A stretch of 64,000 nt of DNA from Siphonodentalium dalli (taxonomy: Eukaryota > Mollusca > Scaphopoda > Gadilida > Siphonodentaliidae). Below the pieces are notes generated by a model, which searched no databases, was not told where the DNA came from, and saw nothing but the letters and a program-made list of their open reading frames with translations. Made by a program: the position numbers and the translations under genes. Below are positions 34,201 to 49,306 of the stretch, piece after piece (the stretch's first letter is position 1; the number at the start of each line of letters is the position of its first letter). The stretch is taken from the NCBI GenBank assembly GCA_032622095.1, contig CP136061.1:868001-932000 (forward strand), in the 5' to 3' direction.

Positions 34201-37200
34201 CTGTGGTATTGTTGTGAATATTTATTGTTAATAAACTAATTTTGATCACTGAAGCAGCGTTCGATGTAATACTGATGTAACTAGATGATACTGGGGACCC
34301 TTGAATAGGACAGTGAATCTCTAAGAATAATGTCTCCAATAATACTTGTGTTCACATACAAAATTAGGTTTCCTGAGTGAAGTAATATCCAGGAATTTTC
34401 TGTTTCTATGTTTTGTTTCTACAGTTTCATTTCTATATTTTAAGATGTTTATATTATTTCTGTTGTATAAATTGTGTTTTTCATGTGATAATACAGGTCA
34501 GATGTACAAGTTCAATGTCTACTTATTTCATTTGAATACTAACCACCTATGGACAAAGCTGATCAAAATATGTTTTAAGTCAGTCACTGTCTGTTTTCTT
34601 GAGGAAATCCCTGGCGTAACCCTTTCATGACTGGAGCTTCCTGAAAGTTTGTGAAAACCCTGTGCCAGTGCATTCTCTGATATATGCGAGTCTCCCATAG
34701 GATTATGCATATTAATCTTCTGCAAATAAGGGGATATAGAAACTGAGCAGAAGTAACTAAAAACAATGTTAAATTGAGACTAAAGATACTATCCCAGAAG
34801 ACGAGGCAAATAAGATATTCTGAAATATGTAGACATTATCTGTGATCCATACAGTTTAGAGATGACTCAGATAAGGTATAGTGTGACCTGTATGATTGTT
34901 TACTTATGACATGCTTCATAAATTATACATTTTATACTCTACTTCATACACTTTCTTTCTCTAACACTGCCTGATTATTTTATTTACAGTAAAAGAATTC
35001 AATTTACATTGTGTTTGACTTAGTTATTCCCTGACACCCAGTTCTGACATATATTGCCAAAAAATCACATGAGTTTCTATTTTATACGGAATTTATCAAC
35101 CGAGTTGACAAAATTCGATTCGAGCCGAGGTTTACCGAGGCTCAAATAGAATTTAGTGGACGAGGTTGATAAATTACGCATAAAATAGGACGAGTATGAG
35201 ATACCTTTTATCACATGATCAAATAAACGCGAAGCAACGCGAACAATTCATCGAAAACAACAATCATAAACTACAGCGATCGCAAGTTATTTGAAGAACG
35301 CCGTGACGTCATCGCACGCGCTGATATTAAACGTGTCTATTACCGATAATTATGAAACTGCTTTTATGGCCAAATTATGTGATAAAACCAAATATGACGT
35401 ACCAACAGAGAATACTTTATCTTGTTAGCATTCTCAATCAAGGAAAATTGCAGATCAGCTGAGCTGAGAGATTTAATGTGAATTATGATAAAATTAATCC
35501 AATTTAGGCCCAAATAAAAAATGTGTTTTGATTCTCGGGCATAGCTGCGTCTGGAAAAAAGACCCGCATTGAACCATTTGATTACGATTTTCAAATTTTA
35601 CCAAAGCTGTCAAATGATAACATGAAAATAGGAAACTAGAAAACAGAAATTAGTTATGTTTCAAACATCGAATATGATAGACATACAATGGTGCATGTGT
35701 TGGTATTCAAAAACAGACACTAGGCAACGATAACTACCAGGTATATTGTCACAACAAGCTGCCCAAACCCCAAGTTTATTAAATCTAATGTGTTAAAATA
35801 TTTCGGTATTTTATCAATTCGAAAAGGTAAACGGTAAACAATTTTGAGATTTACAATTTCGGGAACGCAAACCGGAAAGAAATATGGTGAGTATTGGTGA
35901 TGTGTATGCTGGTTTAATATTTGAAGTTTTTATGGCTAGCATGTATTGAGGTACATAATACTTATTCAGATACGGCAGAATAAATAATTCTAGACTTTCT
36001 ATGAAGATCACTATATATATCTTTTCGTTTCGATTGTATTCACGTTCCGTATTTGAACCGGATATTTAGGTGACACTCGAGAGTTTCGAATGATCAGTAG
36101 GGGTAAATTTCTTAGAATAGAGTACCAGTGTTTTCTGTCACCATGGGTGTGGTATGTTTATTGAGAGAAGGTTAGTTATGAAGTTGTGGATTTTTAGAGG
36201 ATGTCTTTGAGTTTTGAAAAATATTGTTCCAGGTGACCTTGACCCCACCAGTATGAAGTAGTAGCGATTTCTGCGAAACAGTGGCTCCAGACACCAGCGT
36301 GACCTTTTAGCACCTAAAATTGCAGCGTTCTGTTTAGATACTTAACCCTTTACCCAACAAACCGGCCAAAACCGGCCAAATAAAGCTTCAACAGCCTAAA
36401 ATATCTTCGGTCTGTCTCAATAGAACCATACAAATATGGATATCATTGTAACCGGCTCATTGACACATTGTGATAGTTACAGTTATGCCATGTGCCAATG
36501 CATTCCCTTATATATGCGAGTCGACCATAGGTCGCCTCGCATATATAAGAGAATGCATTGGCCTAAAAAAATAATCTTTTTTAACACTTTTTACCATTTT
36601 TTCTTACATTCTTTAACAATTTTATAATTTTTAATGTGTTAAGCCAATGCATTCTCTTATATATGCGAGGCGACCTATGGTCGACTCGCATATATAAGAG
36701 AATGCATTGGCACATGGCCGTTCTGTTGGTTAAAGGGTCAAAGACCGATTTCGGGGCTGAAAAATTTCCAGCAAGTCGTGTATGCTCTGATCGATGGAAT
36801 AATCGTTTAAACGCCAAACGACCTAGAAACACCTATTTGGAAACACATGTCATACGTCAATCAACCGAGATGATGGCCAAAATGGTGCATGCAGTTAAAA
36901 ACAAAATATTTCATGTATATTATATAGTTTATTTAATTCAGGCTCAAATGGCCCATATGATAGAAATATCAATTATATGTAATACAGAATGTCTTTCCAA
37001 TGTTTGAAAAGATAAGATTCTTTCTTATCAACATAGGAACAGAGCTCACAACATTCCTGGCGTACATCCCACTTGCGCTACATCTCCATTCATATGCCAT
37101 AAACTTCCTACAGGCATTGTTATAACATACAATTATGGGTGAAATTTTCCCACAAAGTACAGCTGCAAAGTACAACAATATAATGATGAAATATACGATG

Positions 37201-38131
37201 AAAAAGATGGCGTTTTACATCAAATGAGCACTTGTAAAAAAATTCATGTGGATATTGGAACGGGAACAAATTATTCTATATTGCCTCATAATATCATCAT
37301 CAAACGAACGCGATTTGATTGATTGATTTTATTTGGCACAGGGTACCAGGGATAACACAAGAAAGTCTAGCACGCGCCGTTAGGGAGAGTCGTTTCTTGA
37401 AGTATCCATCCAGGCACACTATCTGACTCAGACAGGCACACTCATCCAGTTTTGCGATTTTTTTCGATCCACCGGGATTCGAACTGACGGCGCGCACCTG
37501 GTCGTTCGTAGAGCAATTGTCTGTCACTGGTGCAGAAGGGTTATTTCACTTTACCGATTGCGCTAACGGAGCTCTCTATAATGATGTTGACGGCTAAATA
37601 TGGGGAATTTACTTGTACGTATGTGTCAGTAATTATTAAATTGAGTACCGGTATATTACTGACCCCCCCCCCGCATTAATAGTTACTTGTTATGTAAATT
37701 GTTTATCCTCATGCAACGTCACGTCAAATAAGTTGCATGTATACCTTGGTTAATAAACTGCTTTACTCGTATTTAAATGAGGGGAAAAATAGTTGGACTC
37801 AAGTTTATCTAAACTACAGTCCATAGGTAAAACATAGGTTCGAACGGAAGCAATTGATTTTTAAATTGATTTCAGTTTTGTCATCATTCTGCTTTTCTAA
37901 TAAATTGGTTATTGTAAACGTCATCCAATTAGAAAATTATAAGTGGGTTATAAGTGGCACTTTTTGATACATTGTGCGCTATAACTGGGCGAGGCACATT
38001 TTGTACATTGTGCGTTATAAGTGAGCGTGACACTTTTTGGTACAGTGTGCGTAATAAGTGGGCGTTTCCAAAGTCGGCAATGACAAAAAACAGTTTTCAG
38101 CGCCTTGCTTCGCTCGGACTGCGTAATGAAG

Positions 38132-39457
38132 ATGGCAAACATTGACTCTCAAAGTAACCCGACCAACGGAGAGATAGCGTGCGGATGGGTTCAGACTTTT
38201 GGAAAATTCCTCCGTAAATGGCTGTATTTGAGTGCGGCATCACTAAGCTATTTTTGGTATCGTATGTTGGCGGACGACAAAAAAGTGTACCAAAAAGTGC
38301 CACGCCCACTTTTAGCGCACACTGTACCAAAAGGTGTACCAAAAAGCGTACCAAAAAGTGCCACACCCACTTTTAGCGCATACTGTACCAACAAATGTGC
38401 CAAAAAGTGTAACAAAAAGTGCCACGCCCACTTTCAGCGCACGCTGTACCAAAAATTGTACCAAAAAGTGTACCAAAAAGTGCCACGCCCACTTATAGCG
38501 CACACTGTACCAAAAAGTGTACCAAAAAGTGCCACGCCCACTTTCAGCGCACACTGTACCAAAAAGTGTATCAAAAAGTGCCACGCCCACTTTCCAGCGC
38601 ACACTGTACCAAAAGGTGTACCAAAAAGCGTACCAAAAAGTGCCACACCCACTTTTAGCGCATACTGTACCAAAAAGTGTACAAAAAAGCGTACCAAAAA
38701 GTGCCACGTCCACTTTCAGCGCACGCTTTTCCAAAATTGTACCAAAAAGTGTACCAAAAAGTGACACCCACTTTTAGCGCACACTGTACCAAAAAGTGTA
38801 CCAAAAAGTGCCACGCCCACTTATAGCGTACGCTGTACAAAAAATAGTAACAAAAAGTGCCACGCCCACTTTCAGCGCACACTGTACCAAAAGTGTACCA
38901 AAAAGTGCCACGCCCACTTTTAGCGTACACTGTACCAAAAGGTGTACCAAAAAGCGTACCAAAAAGTGCCACACCCACTTTTAGCGCATACTGTACCAAA
39001 AAGTGTACAAAAAAGCGTACCAAAAAGTACCACGCCCACTTTCAGCGCACGCTGTACCAAAAAGTGACACCCACTTTTAGCGCACACTGTACCAAAAAGT
39101 GTACCAAAAAGTGCCACGCCCACTTATAGCGTACGCTGTACAAAAAATAGTACCAAAAAGTGCCACGCCCACTTTCAGCGCACACTGTACCAAAAGTGTA
39201 CCAAAAAGTGCCACGCCCACTTTTAGCGTACACTGTACCAAAAGGTGTACCAAAAAGCGTACCAAAAAGTGCCACACCCACTTTTAGTGCATACTGTACC
39301 AAAAAGTGTACAAAAAAGCGTACCAAAAGGTGCCACGCCCACTTTCAGCGCACGCTGTACCAAAAAATAGTACCAAAAAGTGCCACGCCCACTTTCTGTC
39401 TTTTTACAGGATGATTTTGATAACATGAAGCTGGACGAGAAAATGCCATTGACGTAA
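38132..39457 (+). CDS. Candidate microprotein, copy 4 (exons 38132-38284, 39410-39457)
   Basis: Exons appear identical to copy 1. No private change was seen in this block. Confidence 0.33.
38285..39399 (+). repeat. Composite minisatellite, copy 4
   Basis: Same cassette number and order as copy 3, with no private variant seen. Confidence 0.95.
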
Positions 39458-42400
39458 ACAGCTGTGCTGACATAATCGTATGATTATCAATGTAATCTGA
39501 CATAATTGTTGACTCATTAGGTAGTGCAGACGCTCATCACCCATGACTCATTAGGTAGTGCAGACGCTCATCACCCATGACTCATTAGGTAGTGCAGACG
39601 CTCATCACCCATGACATATTTGCTCATAATTTTTTTGAACATATGATATTGTTGCCTGAATAAATAATATAATATAGTTATCATATTTATATTGTACAGA
39701 AATGACATTTGCAGAATGTGTCTGACATTTGAAGAATGAGGTCCCCAAAGGGTGATTTTATTGACGCTATCCCGCATAGTTGGCTAGCATCACCAAATTC
39801 ACCATCTGGCTACCTCATTCTATATCCCATAATTTGCAGAAGATAAATTGCATAATCGAGGTGACTAATGGGTGAACATCACCAACCTCAACTTGGGAAC
39901 TTCAATCATAATAGATACTCATGTCTCCCTCTAGGCTGGTTCCCCGCCTGGTATAATTATCTACTGATGTAATCTCCAGTCTATGTAATCATAATAGATA
40001 CTCATGTCTCCCTCTAGGCTGGTTCCCCACCTGGTGTAATGATCTACTGATGTAATCTCCAGTCTATGTAATAGATATACTCATGTCAGTCTCATGTGTA
40101 ATCACCATTATAATCACTCACCAGTTAGAGCAGAATCTCATTTACTATCTTTGCTTTGGGGCGGCGACGATACAAAATTTTATATGATATGCATCGTGAT
40201 ATAAATGGGTCACAATGAGGTGATGTGTATTGTGATGCATTGATGAAATGTTGCAGCCCTTTGTTCATGCTTTGTAGCGGCATATTAACACATTCCCACC
40301 ATTCTACAGTAATGCTCTAAATAATCGACTCCTCAACCACAGCAGAATTATGGGTAATTTTTCAGGATTTAGTCGGAAATATGGCTTGTTGCCATTCATC
40401 GGAAAGCTCTCAGTGAGAGCTTTCCAATGAATGGCAACAAGACATATTTCCGACTAAATCCTGAAAAGTTACCTAAAATTCTGCTGTGGTTAAGGAGTTG
40501 ATTATTTAGAGCATTACTGTATATCACATCCCCATTTTCTTATCAAACTACTATCGCAGAAACACTGCTATAGATTACGTGGTGATATTGTACATTCCGT
40601 AATATTGACATTGATCATATTCCAAGCCATGAATGTCAATCGACCATAATAACACATGTCTCTTTGTCTCAAACTTTTAAATGAATTGCCATGACTTTGT
40701 TTCATATACATCAAGGAAACTATAGGGAACTATAGAAGCCTGGAAATACTGTGTCTGACATTTTCAGAATGAGGTCCCCAGACGGTGAGATTAGTGATGC
40801 TACCCCACAAAGGGAACTAGCATCGCCAAATTCACCCTCTGGAGACCTCTTTCTGCTTAGACCTCATCTTCTGTGAAGTATCTACAGTCTCAAATTAACA
40901 TTGTTTTAGTTACTTTTTCCCTTCTGTTCAGTTTCTATATCCCATAATTTGCAGAAGATAAAATGTTTAATCGATGTGACTAACGGTGAACATCACAAAT
41001 GTCAGCTGGGGAACATCAGGTCTCCCATAGCAGTTGAGGCCTGAGCAGAATGAGGTTCCCTATGGATGAATTTGGTGACATTCACCATGTGTGTGTGGTA
41101 GCATCACTATATTCACAATCCTGGGACCTTATTCTGCAAATGACAGACAGAGTACTTCCAGACTTGGAACTATATTGTGAACGGTGCAAGGATATAAGAT
41201 ATATGAGTGAAATGTGATTGCACCATTCACAATGAATCTCATGCTTATGACATTCCATGTTTATTCCAAACCTTGTACCATATATATATCCAGCACGTGA
41301 ATATGACTCAGATGTATATTTTAATGTTTGCTGTTTTGTACTGCTGGAACCTCTAACTTAGGTCGATGGGGTCATTGTCACAAGGCACCGATCACATTCG
41401 TAGCCAGATTTTAAAATCGATCACAAATGTAGCCAGCTTTTCACAGGCAATCACACTCGTAGCTAGCTTTTCAAATTCCATCGTTTTATATGCAATATAT
41501 GACATTGCGTAAGTTATGTGACTAAAATTTGCGATGTCATGCTTCAGAACTGGGTTCTTTTAATGGTTGAAAGCCCTATGTACATAAATGATTAAATAAT
41601 ATTTAACCCTTTGAGTGTCAGGTCCGATTTTTGTATCAACCCATATACCCTGTGCCAATGCATTCTCTTATATATGCGAGTCGACCATAGGTCGCATCGC
41701 ATATATAAGAGAATGCATTGGCCTAACAATTTTTCATCATTTGTTATTATTTTTTACAATTTTTTACAATTTTAATAATTTTTTAAAAATCTAAAAAAAA
41801 AAATGTTTTTTATTTTTTTAGGGCCGATTTTACAGACAACTGGCACTGAAAGGGTTAATGTATTTCTTCCATTATAAATTTATAAGTTGTTTTTCATTCA
41901 TCTACTCAAGAATATGATTAGCCAAACAATTAATCTCGTTCATCAGACCCACATGAATATGAAAAGCTGGCAACGAATGTGATCGCCCTTGAAAAGCTAA
42001 CTACATTTGTGTTCAATTTTAAAAGCTGGATACGAATGTGATCGATGCCTTGTGACAATGATCCCATCGGCCTAACTTTGACGCCCTAAATTTTCTGGTT
42101 TGCTCTGTTTATCCTGACAATGTCCACAATAATAATGTCAATTGGCTGAACCTGAAATGTACCTGTAACTTATCTTGTCTTCCTGTAATTATTTCCGTTG
42201 ATGACAAAAGTTATAAATATAGTTAGGTTTCATTTGTTTATTTAAATGATGCTCAATTTATTTACAAATGCTTTTTAATCCTTTTTAACTCTCAAATTTT
42301 GCAAATGCATTCTCTTATATATGCGAGTCTCCCACAGGAGCTTCATACATATATAAGAGAATACATTGACCAAACAATATTTACCTATGGTCGACTCACA

Positions 42401-45400
42401 TATATAAGAGAATGCACAGGATCTTTAATGCTGCACCAGCGCAGTTCCCATCATGAAATTAATTTAGACCAAGTAGGGTAATAGTGATGAGTTAAGAACT
42501 GCTTTTAGAAGTGAATTTGACTTGGCTAAATAGATATAAAAAAAAACTATGTTCTCAGGTGCCTTCCTATCACATCAAGAGGCCTCATAAAACATGTTAT
42601 TTACAAATTTATGCAGATTTCAAAATCTGATGTTCCATTTTTCCACATTTTGATAATTAGATTGTTTATAATGACTATAAAGCACTGGGTGAGGGTTTTA
42701 TAAAACTCTGTATATCTGCTAATTTCTAGAATTCTTGGGAAAAAGTAAAAGTCCGGCCTCCCTTATTCAGTTTTCCATGTTTAATTATCTGTGAACAGAT
42801 ATTTATTTCTATGACCTAATTTTGTTTTCTAGCATAATATAACTTGATAAAGTGAAAGTGCAATACAGCTGAAGGCCAGTGTTTTGTTAAACAAGACGTG
42901 AATAGTGTCACTGTACGGAAATTTGTTAATTCTTCTGAATACTTAATGGATTCTCCATTCAGTGATAAAAGAGTAGACTGGAATGGTCCATTCTTCATTT
43001 GTAGGGGTGTTCAGATACTATAATCAGACGTCAATCGGAGAAACATTCTTTTAGGATTCATTTGCAATGGTGTTCAGATAATAAGGCTCGCTGTTGAACT
43101 TATAAACTGAACATCATACAAATGAATCATTAGGAATCAAGTAATTATGCATCATCACATATTCAGTTATCAGCCCATTGAATGCTAAATGTAACTAATT
43201 TAACAAGTTTGATAGATGATTGTGTGAATTGTGTTCTGTAGTTATTCCACATCTGAGCATCAAGGCCATTATTAATGTGTATTTTGTATTATGTTTATGT
43301 TTCATTTGTGAGAAATATAAATGTTTATGTCATGCTGATGATTTAATATGCTAAATACTTATTGGACATTGACAGATGTATTCAGGGTTCCAGGGCAAGT
43401 TTTACAATTAAATTCTAGTGTATATAAGTTAGCATATGTGGAATTAGAATGCCACCTCAATAACTAACCATTAATTTCATATAGTTTTGTTGATCTAGAT
43501 GGACAATAAAAGTTAGCACCTTGATTTTTCAACAACTATATGACAATTTTACGCTCGAGTCATAAACTCATTTTCATTATAATTACCATGCATTAATTTG
43601 CATCGTTCATAGAACACATGAGTGTATTTTGCACTAATCCATGGCTCAAATTCATTAATTTGTTGCATATATTCGGTTGTGTATAAAAGGAAATGGTACC
43701 ATAAGTACCCTTTTAACAAGCTATTTGTGTGTGGATCTTCAAATTCAGGTATCACCTCCCAGAAAAAACAAACATCCAGAGCAACACATAAACCCATATC
43801 GCTAAATTGATCAGACCCCTTAACCACAGCAGAATTATGGGTAACTTTTCAGGATTTGGTCGGAAATATGAATTGTTGCATTCATCAGAAAGCTCTGCTG
43901 TGATTAAGGAGTCGATTATTTAGCTCATTACTGTATGTTGTTGTAACTCTCGAATCGTGAGTATATCTTTAAGAGATGTGTAATAAGTTATGTTGCATGA
44001 TACTTTTCTGTAAATCAAAGCTAACATTTTGTGATCCTTTGAATATTGTTATAAAACGGTCACACATCAATCATGATATTTTAAATTGCTAAATATCAAA
44101 TTAATACACAACTATTCTTTATATGTATGGTTCTAAATGTCAAATTAATAGACAACTATTCTTTATATGTATGGTTCTAAATGTCAAATTAATAGACAAC
44201 TATTCTTTATATGTATGGTTCTTTTTCCAATTTTCCACATTCCAAAATTAATTTTCTCGTTTCATATTTGTTTATATAAAACACAAACTTACTTTCTTAT
44301 TTTCTTAGATTAACACGAACATTCCATTTATTATACTATCTTTATTTATTACATATTTCTTATTTCATTCCGAGATGTAAACAGATGGCCAGATGTACGA
44401 AGCTTGTGTATTATACGATACGATTTTATTTCATAGTAACACAAGCATGCCTGGTGTGTCTGACATCTGCAGAATGAGGTCCCCAGAGGGTAAATTTAGT
44501 GATGCTACCCTGCATGGTGGGCTAGCATAACCAAATTCACCCTCTGGGGACCTCCTTCTGCTTTGGCCTCATCTTCTGGGAAGTATCTACAGTCTCAAAT
44601 TAACATTGTTTTTAGTTACTTTCTCCATTCAACTGGGGAACTTCAATTTGATCCTAGGCCTCCCATAGGAGTTAACGCCTAAGCAGAATGAGGTCCCCAG
44701 TGGGTGAATTTGGTGATGTTAACCCTCTATGCAGGATAGCTTCACTAAATTCACCCTCTAGGGACCTCATTCTACAATTGACAGACACACTATTTGCAGA
44801 CTTGAACACGAGCTATCTGTTACAAGTAATGTCATCTCAAACAATTTATGTATAGAATGTTCTGTAATATTGTGATCTGAAGTACTGAAATTTGTGGTGT
44901 TATATTAAAGTGATGTGAAACACTCCGGTATGGTGATCAAATATAAAAGGAGAATAACCTTGTTCAAAGTAGTAATTTTTATACGCCCTTTTGAAAAAAA
45001 GGCCGTATTATAGTATTGGTCTGTCCGTCCGGGCGGGCGTCCGGGCGTCCGTTAACCTGTTGTCCGGATGATAACTTTAGTTAGAGTGAACCGATTTCAA
45101 TAAAATTTGGTATGTGGGTTTATTAACCGAAAAGTAAGTTCAAGTTCGAATTTGGGTTCCGCCCGCCAATTTTCACCGGAGTTATGCCCCTTATTTGACT
45201 TAGAAAATCCTAGAAATTTGTTGTCCGGATGATAACTTTAGTATAGTTTATCGGAATGAATCCAAATTTGGTATATTACTTTCTCCCACCAAAACACAGG
45301 TCAAGTTCGAACTTGGGTTCTGTCCGACCATTTTTGGCAGAGTTATGCCCCTTTTTTATTATAAACTATGATTCCTGTGGTATTGTTGTGAATATTTATT

Positions 45401-48400
45401 GTTAATAAACTAATTTTGATCACTGAAGCAGCGTTCGATGTAATACTGATGTAACTAGATGATACTGGGGACCCTTGAATAGGACAGTGAATCTCTAAGA
45501 ATAATGTCTCCAATAATACTTGTGTTCACATACAAAATTAGGTTTCCTGAGTGAAGTAATATCCAGGAATTTTCTGTTTCTATGTTTTGTTTCTACAGTT
45601 TCATTTCTATATTTTAAGATGTTTATATTATTTCTGTTGTATAAATTGTGTTTTTCATGTGATAATACAGGTCAGATGTACAAGTTCAATGTCTACTTAT
45701 TTCATTTGAATACTAACCACCTATGGACAAAGCTGATCAAAATATGTTTTAAGTCAGTCACTGTCTGTTTTCTTGAGGAAATCCCTGGCGTAACCCTTTC
45801 ATGACTGGAGCTTCCTGAAAGTTTGTGAAAACCCTGTGCCAGTGCATTCTCTGATATATGCGAGTCTCCCATAGGATTATGCATATTAATCTTCTGCAAA
45901 TAAGGGGATATAGAAACTGAGCAGAAGTAACTAAAAACAATGTTAAATTGAGACTAAAGATACTATCCCAGAAGACGAGGCAAATAAGATATTCTGAAAT
46001 ATGTAGACATTATCTGTGATCCATACAGTTTAGAGATGACTCAGATAAGGTATAGTGTGACCTGTATGATTGTTTACTTATGACATGCTTCATAAATTAT
46101 ACATTTTATACTCTACTTCATACACTTTCTTTCTCTAACACTGCCTGATTATTTTATTTACAGTAAAAGAATTCAATTTACATTGTGTTTGACTTAGTTA
46201 TTCCCTGACACCCAGTTCTGACATATATTGCCAAAAAATCACATGAGTTTCTATTTTATACGGAATTTATCAACCGAGTTGACAAAATTCGATTCGAGCC
46301 GAGGTTTACCGAGGCTCAAATAGAATTTAGTGGACGAGGTTGATAAATTACGCATAAAATAGGACGAGTATGAGATACCTTTTATCACATGATCAAATAA
46401 ACGCGAAGCAACGCGAACAATTCATCGAAAACAACAATCATAAACTACAGCGATCGCAAGTTATTTGAAGAACGCCGTGACGTCATCGCACGCGCTGATA
46501 TTAAACGTGTCTATTACCGATAATTATGAAACTGCTTTTATGGCCAAATTATGTGATAAAACCAAATATGACGTACCAACAGAGAATACTTTATCTTGTT
46601 AGCATTCTCAATCAAGGAAAATTGCAGATCAGCTGAGCTGAGAGATTTAATGTGAATTATGATAAAATTAATCCAATTTAGGCCCAAATAAAAAATGTGT
46701 TTTGATTCTCGGGCATAGCTGCGTCTGGAAAAAAGACCCGCATTGAACCATTTGATTACGATTTTCAAATTTTACCAAAGCTGTCAAATGATAACATGAA
46801 AATAGGAAACTAGAAAACAGAAATTAGTTATGTTTCAAACATCGAATATGATAGACATACAATGGTGCATGTGTTGGTATTCAAAAACAGACACTAGGCA
46901 ACGATAACTACCAGGTATATTGTCACAACAAGCTGCCCAAACCCCAAGTTTATTAAATCTAATGTGTTAAAATATTTCGGTATTTTATCAATTCGAAAAG
47001 GTAAACGGTAAACAATTTTGAGATTTACAATTTCGGGAACGCAAACCGGAAAGAAATATGGTGAGTATTGGTGATGTGTATGCTGGTTTAATATTTGAAG
47101 TTTTTATGGCTAGCATGTATTGAGGTACATAATACTTATTCAGATACGGCAGAATAAATAATTCTAGACTTTCTATGAAGATCACTATATATATCTTTTC
47201 GTTTCGATTGTATTCACGTTCCGTATTTGAACCGGATATTTAGGTGACACTCGAGAGTTTCGAATGATCAGTAGGGGTAAATTTCTTAGAATAGAGTACC
47301 AGTGTTTTCTGTCACCATGGGTGTGGTATGTTTATTGAGAGAAGGTTAGTTATGAAGTTGTGGATTTTTAGAGGATGTCTTTGAGTTTTGAAAAATATTG
47401 TTCCAGGTGACCTTGACCCCACCAGTATGAAGTAGTAGCGATTTCTGCGAAACAGTGGCTCCAGACACCAGCGTGACCTTTTAGCACCTAAAATTGCAGC
47501 GTTCTGTTTAGATACTTAACCCTTTACCCAACAAACCGGCCAAAACCGGCCAAATAAAGCTTCAACAGCCTAAAATATCTTCGGTCTGTCTCAATAGAAC
47601 CATACAAATATGGATATCATTGTAACCGGCTCATTGACACATTGTGATAGTTACAGTTATGCCATGTGCCAATGCATTCCCTTATATATGCGAGTCGACC
47701 ATAGGTCGCCTCGCATATATAAGAGAATGCATTGGCCTAAAAAAATAATCTTTTTTAACACTTTTTACCATTTTTTCTTACATTCTTTAACAATTTTATA
47801 ATTTTTAATGTGTTAAGCCAATGCATTCTCTTATATATGCGAGGCGACCTATGGTCGACTCGCATATATAAGAGAATGCATTGGCACATGGCCGTTCTGT
47901 TGGTTAAAGGGTCAAAGACCGATTTCGGGGCTGAAAAATTTCCAGCAAGTCGTGTATGCTCTGATCGATGGAATAATCGTTTAAACGCCAAACGACCTAG
48001 AAACACCTATTTGGAAACACATGTCATACGTCAATCAACCGAGATGATGGCCAAAATGGTGCATGCAGTTAAAAACAAAATATTTCATGTATATTATATA
48101 GTTTATTTAATTCAGGCTCAAATGGCCCATATGATAGAAATATCAATTATATGTAATACAGAATGTCTTTCCAATGTTTGAAAAGATAAGATTCTTTCTT
48201 ATCAACATAGGAACAGAGCTCACAACATTCCTGGCGTACATCCCACTTGCGCTACATCTCCATTCATATGCCATAAACTTCCTACAGGCATTGTTATAAC
48301 ATACAATTATGGGTGAAATTTTCCCACAAAGTACAGCTGCAAAGTACAACAATATAATGATGAAATATACGATGAAAAAGATGGCGTTTTACATCAAATG

Positions 48401-49306
48401 AGCACTTGTAAAAAAATTCATGTGGATATTGGAACGGGAACAAATTATTCTATATTGCCTCATAATATCATCATCAAACGAACGCGATTTGATTGATTGA
48501 TTTTATTTGGCACAGGGTACCAGGGATAACACAAGAAAGTCTAGCACGCGCCGTTAGGGAGAGTCGTTTCTTGAAGTATCCATCCAGGCACACTATCTGA
48601 CTCAGACAGGCACACTCATCCAGTTTTGCGATTTTTTTCGATCCACCGGGATTCGAACTGACGGCGCGCACCTGGTCGTTCGTAGAGCAATTGTCTGTCA
48701 CTGGTGCAGAAGGGTTATTTCACTTTACCGATTGCGCTAACGGAGCTCTCTATAATGATGTTGACGGCTAAATATGGGGAATTTACTTGTACGTATGTGT
48801 CAGTAATTATTAAATTGAGTACCGGTATATTACTGACCCCCCCCCCCGCATTAATAGTTACTTGTTATGTAAATTGTTTATCCTCATGCAACGTCACGTC
48901 AAATAAGTTGCATGTATACCTTGGTTAATAAACTGCTTTACTCGTATTTAAATGAGGGGAAAAATAGTTGGACTCAAGTTTATCTAAACTACAGTCCATA
49001 GGTAAAACATAGGTTCGAACGGAAGCAATTGATTTTTAAATTGATTTCAGTTTTGTCATCATTCTGCTTTTCTAATAAATTGGTTATTGTAAACGTCATC
49101 CAATTAGAAAATTATAAGTGGGTTATAAGTGGCACTTTTTGATACATTGTGCGCTATAACTGGGCGAGGCACATTTTGTACATTGTGCGTTATAAGTGAG
49201 CGTGACACTTTTTGGTACAGTGTGCGTAATAAGTGGGCGTTTCCAAAGTCGGCAATGACAAAAAACAGTTTTCAGCGCCTTGCTTCGCTCGGACTGCGTA
49301 ATGAAG

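Larger units (their letters stand above)
33525..44698 (+). repeat. Macrosatellite unit, copy 4
   Basis: This copy is 11174 bp, sharing with copy 3 the 10-base C run and the fold-back variant (A at 40442). It has a private A at 33831 (G elsewhere). Sub-features lie at copy-1 position plus 33524 before the C run and plus 33523 after it. Confidence 0.98.
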
